A stretch of DNA of 5,954 bases, from assembly GCF_035467215.1 (NCBI RefSeq), contig NZ_DATITZ010000199.1:1-5954 (forward strand). The letters run 5' to 3'. Positions within the stretch are counted from its first letter, which is position 1. Each line of letters begins with the position of its first letter. Source of the DNA: Thiocapsa sp035467215 (lineage in GTDB: Bacteria > Pseudomonadota > Gammaproteobacteria > Chromatiales > Chromatiaceae). A program made the position numbers and the translations under genes. Below the pieces are notes generated by a model. It was not told the DNA's origin and ran no database searches. It saw only the letters and a list, made by a program, of their open reading frames with translations. Below are positions 5,932 through 5,954 of this stretch, piece by piece.

Positions 5932-5954
5932 ATGAGCGAGAATAGCAAAGAGCG
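5932..5954 (+). CDS. Start of an unidentified divergent gene (cut by window edge)
   Basis: The ATG at 5932 opens the frame MSENSKE and runs off the window. GGAG at 5921-5924 lies seven bases before it, a good Shine-Dalgarno spacing, and a GAGG lies a little further upstream. This is the only plus-strand start in the window with convincing translation signals. Seven codons are too few to name a product. It sits where the DUF6079-like gene loses its N-terminal half, so a transposase or other inserted gene is a reasonable guess, no more. Confidence 0.4.

Noticed and set aside
5883..5945. Short plus-strand frame starting MSDVYRTSSTEVTERTNERE and ending at TAG near 5945
   Set aside because: No ribosome binding site, only 20 codons, and it overlaps the better-signalled start at 5932; a leader peptide cannot be excluded but has no support.
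1..5954. CRISPR arrays, tRNA or rRNA genes
   Set aside because: No regularly spaced direct repeats, cloverleaf-like patterns or conserved rRNA stretches were seen.

Overview
This is a GC-rich window (roughly 60% by eye) in which every well-supported gene lies on the minus strand, so the locus reads from right to left. The base composition and a REP-like palindrome of the GTAGGAGCCCGC...GCGGGC type point to a proteobacterium, perhaps a gammaproteobacterium. I cannot place it more precisely from sequence alone.

The layout in transcription order is as follows. At the right edge (about 5820-5954) is a junction with small palindromes and a probable plus-strand gene start at 5932. Next is a 3877-5904 reading frame that looks like the C-terminal half of a very large BREX-associated-type protein (DUF6079-like), without its expected N-terminal ATPase half. 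A REP-like palindrome overlaps its stop codon. A short intergenic gap carries a candidate promoter and operator. Then comes a Phd-type antitoxin and VapC (PIN-domain) toxin pair joined by a 4-nt overlap. It is followed by an AAA/ABC-like ATPase (3046-1874) and a TOPRIM/DUF4276-like nuclease candidate (1896-1120), which overlap. Last is an adenine/cytosine-N4 type DNA methyltransferase that starts by an ATGA overlap at 1123. It is broken by two single-base frameshifts (near 573-579 and at 294), and recognisable methyltransferase sequence stops near 140.

Taken together this is a defence-island fragment. A BREX-like methyltransferase and DUF6079 protein form the outer shell, both damaged. A toxin-antitoxin pair and an ATPase + TOPRIM pair, both intact, form the core. 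The ATPase + TOPRIM arrangement is the architecture of OLD/PARIS-type abortive-infection modules, although this pair belongs to a different subfamily. The most interesting reading is that the intact core is a guard or abortive-infection module embedded in a modification-based defence operon, and that it has outlived the modification part. That functional reading is inference. The gene identities, overlaps and frameshifts are read directly from the sequence.
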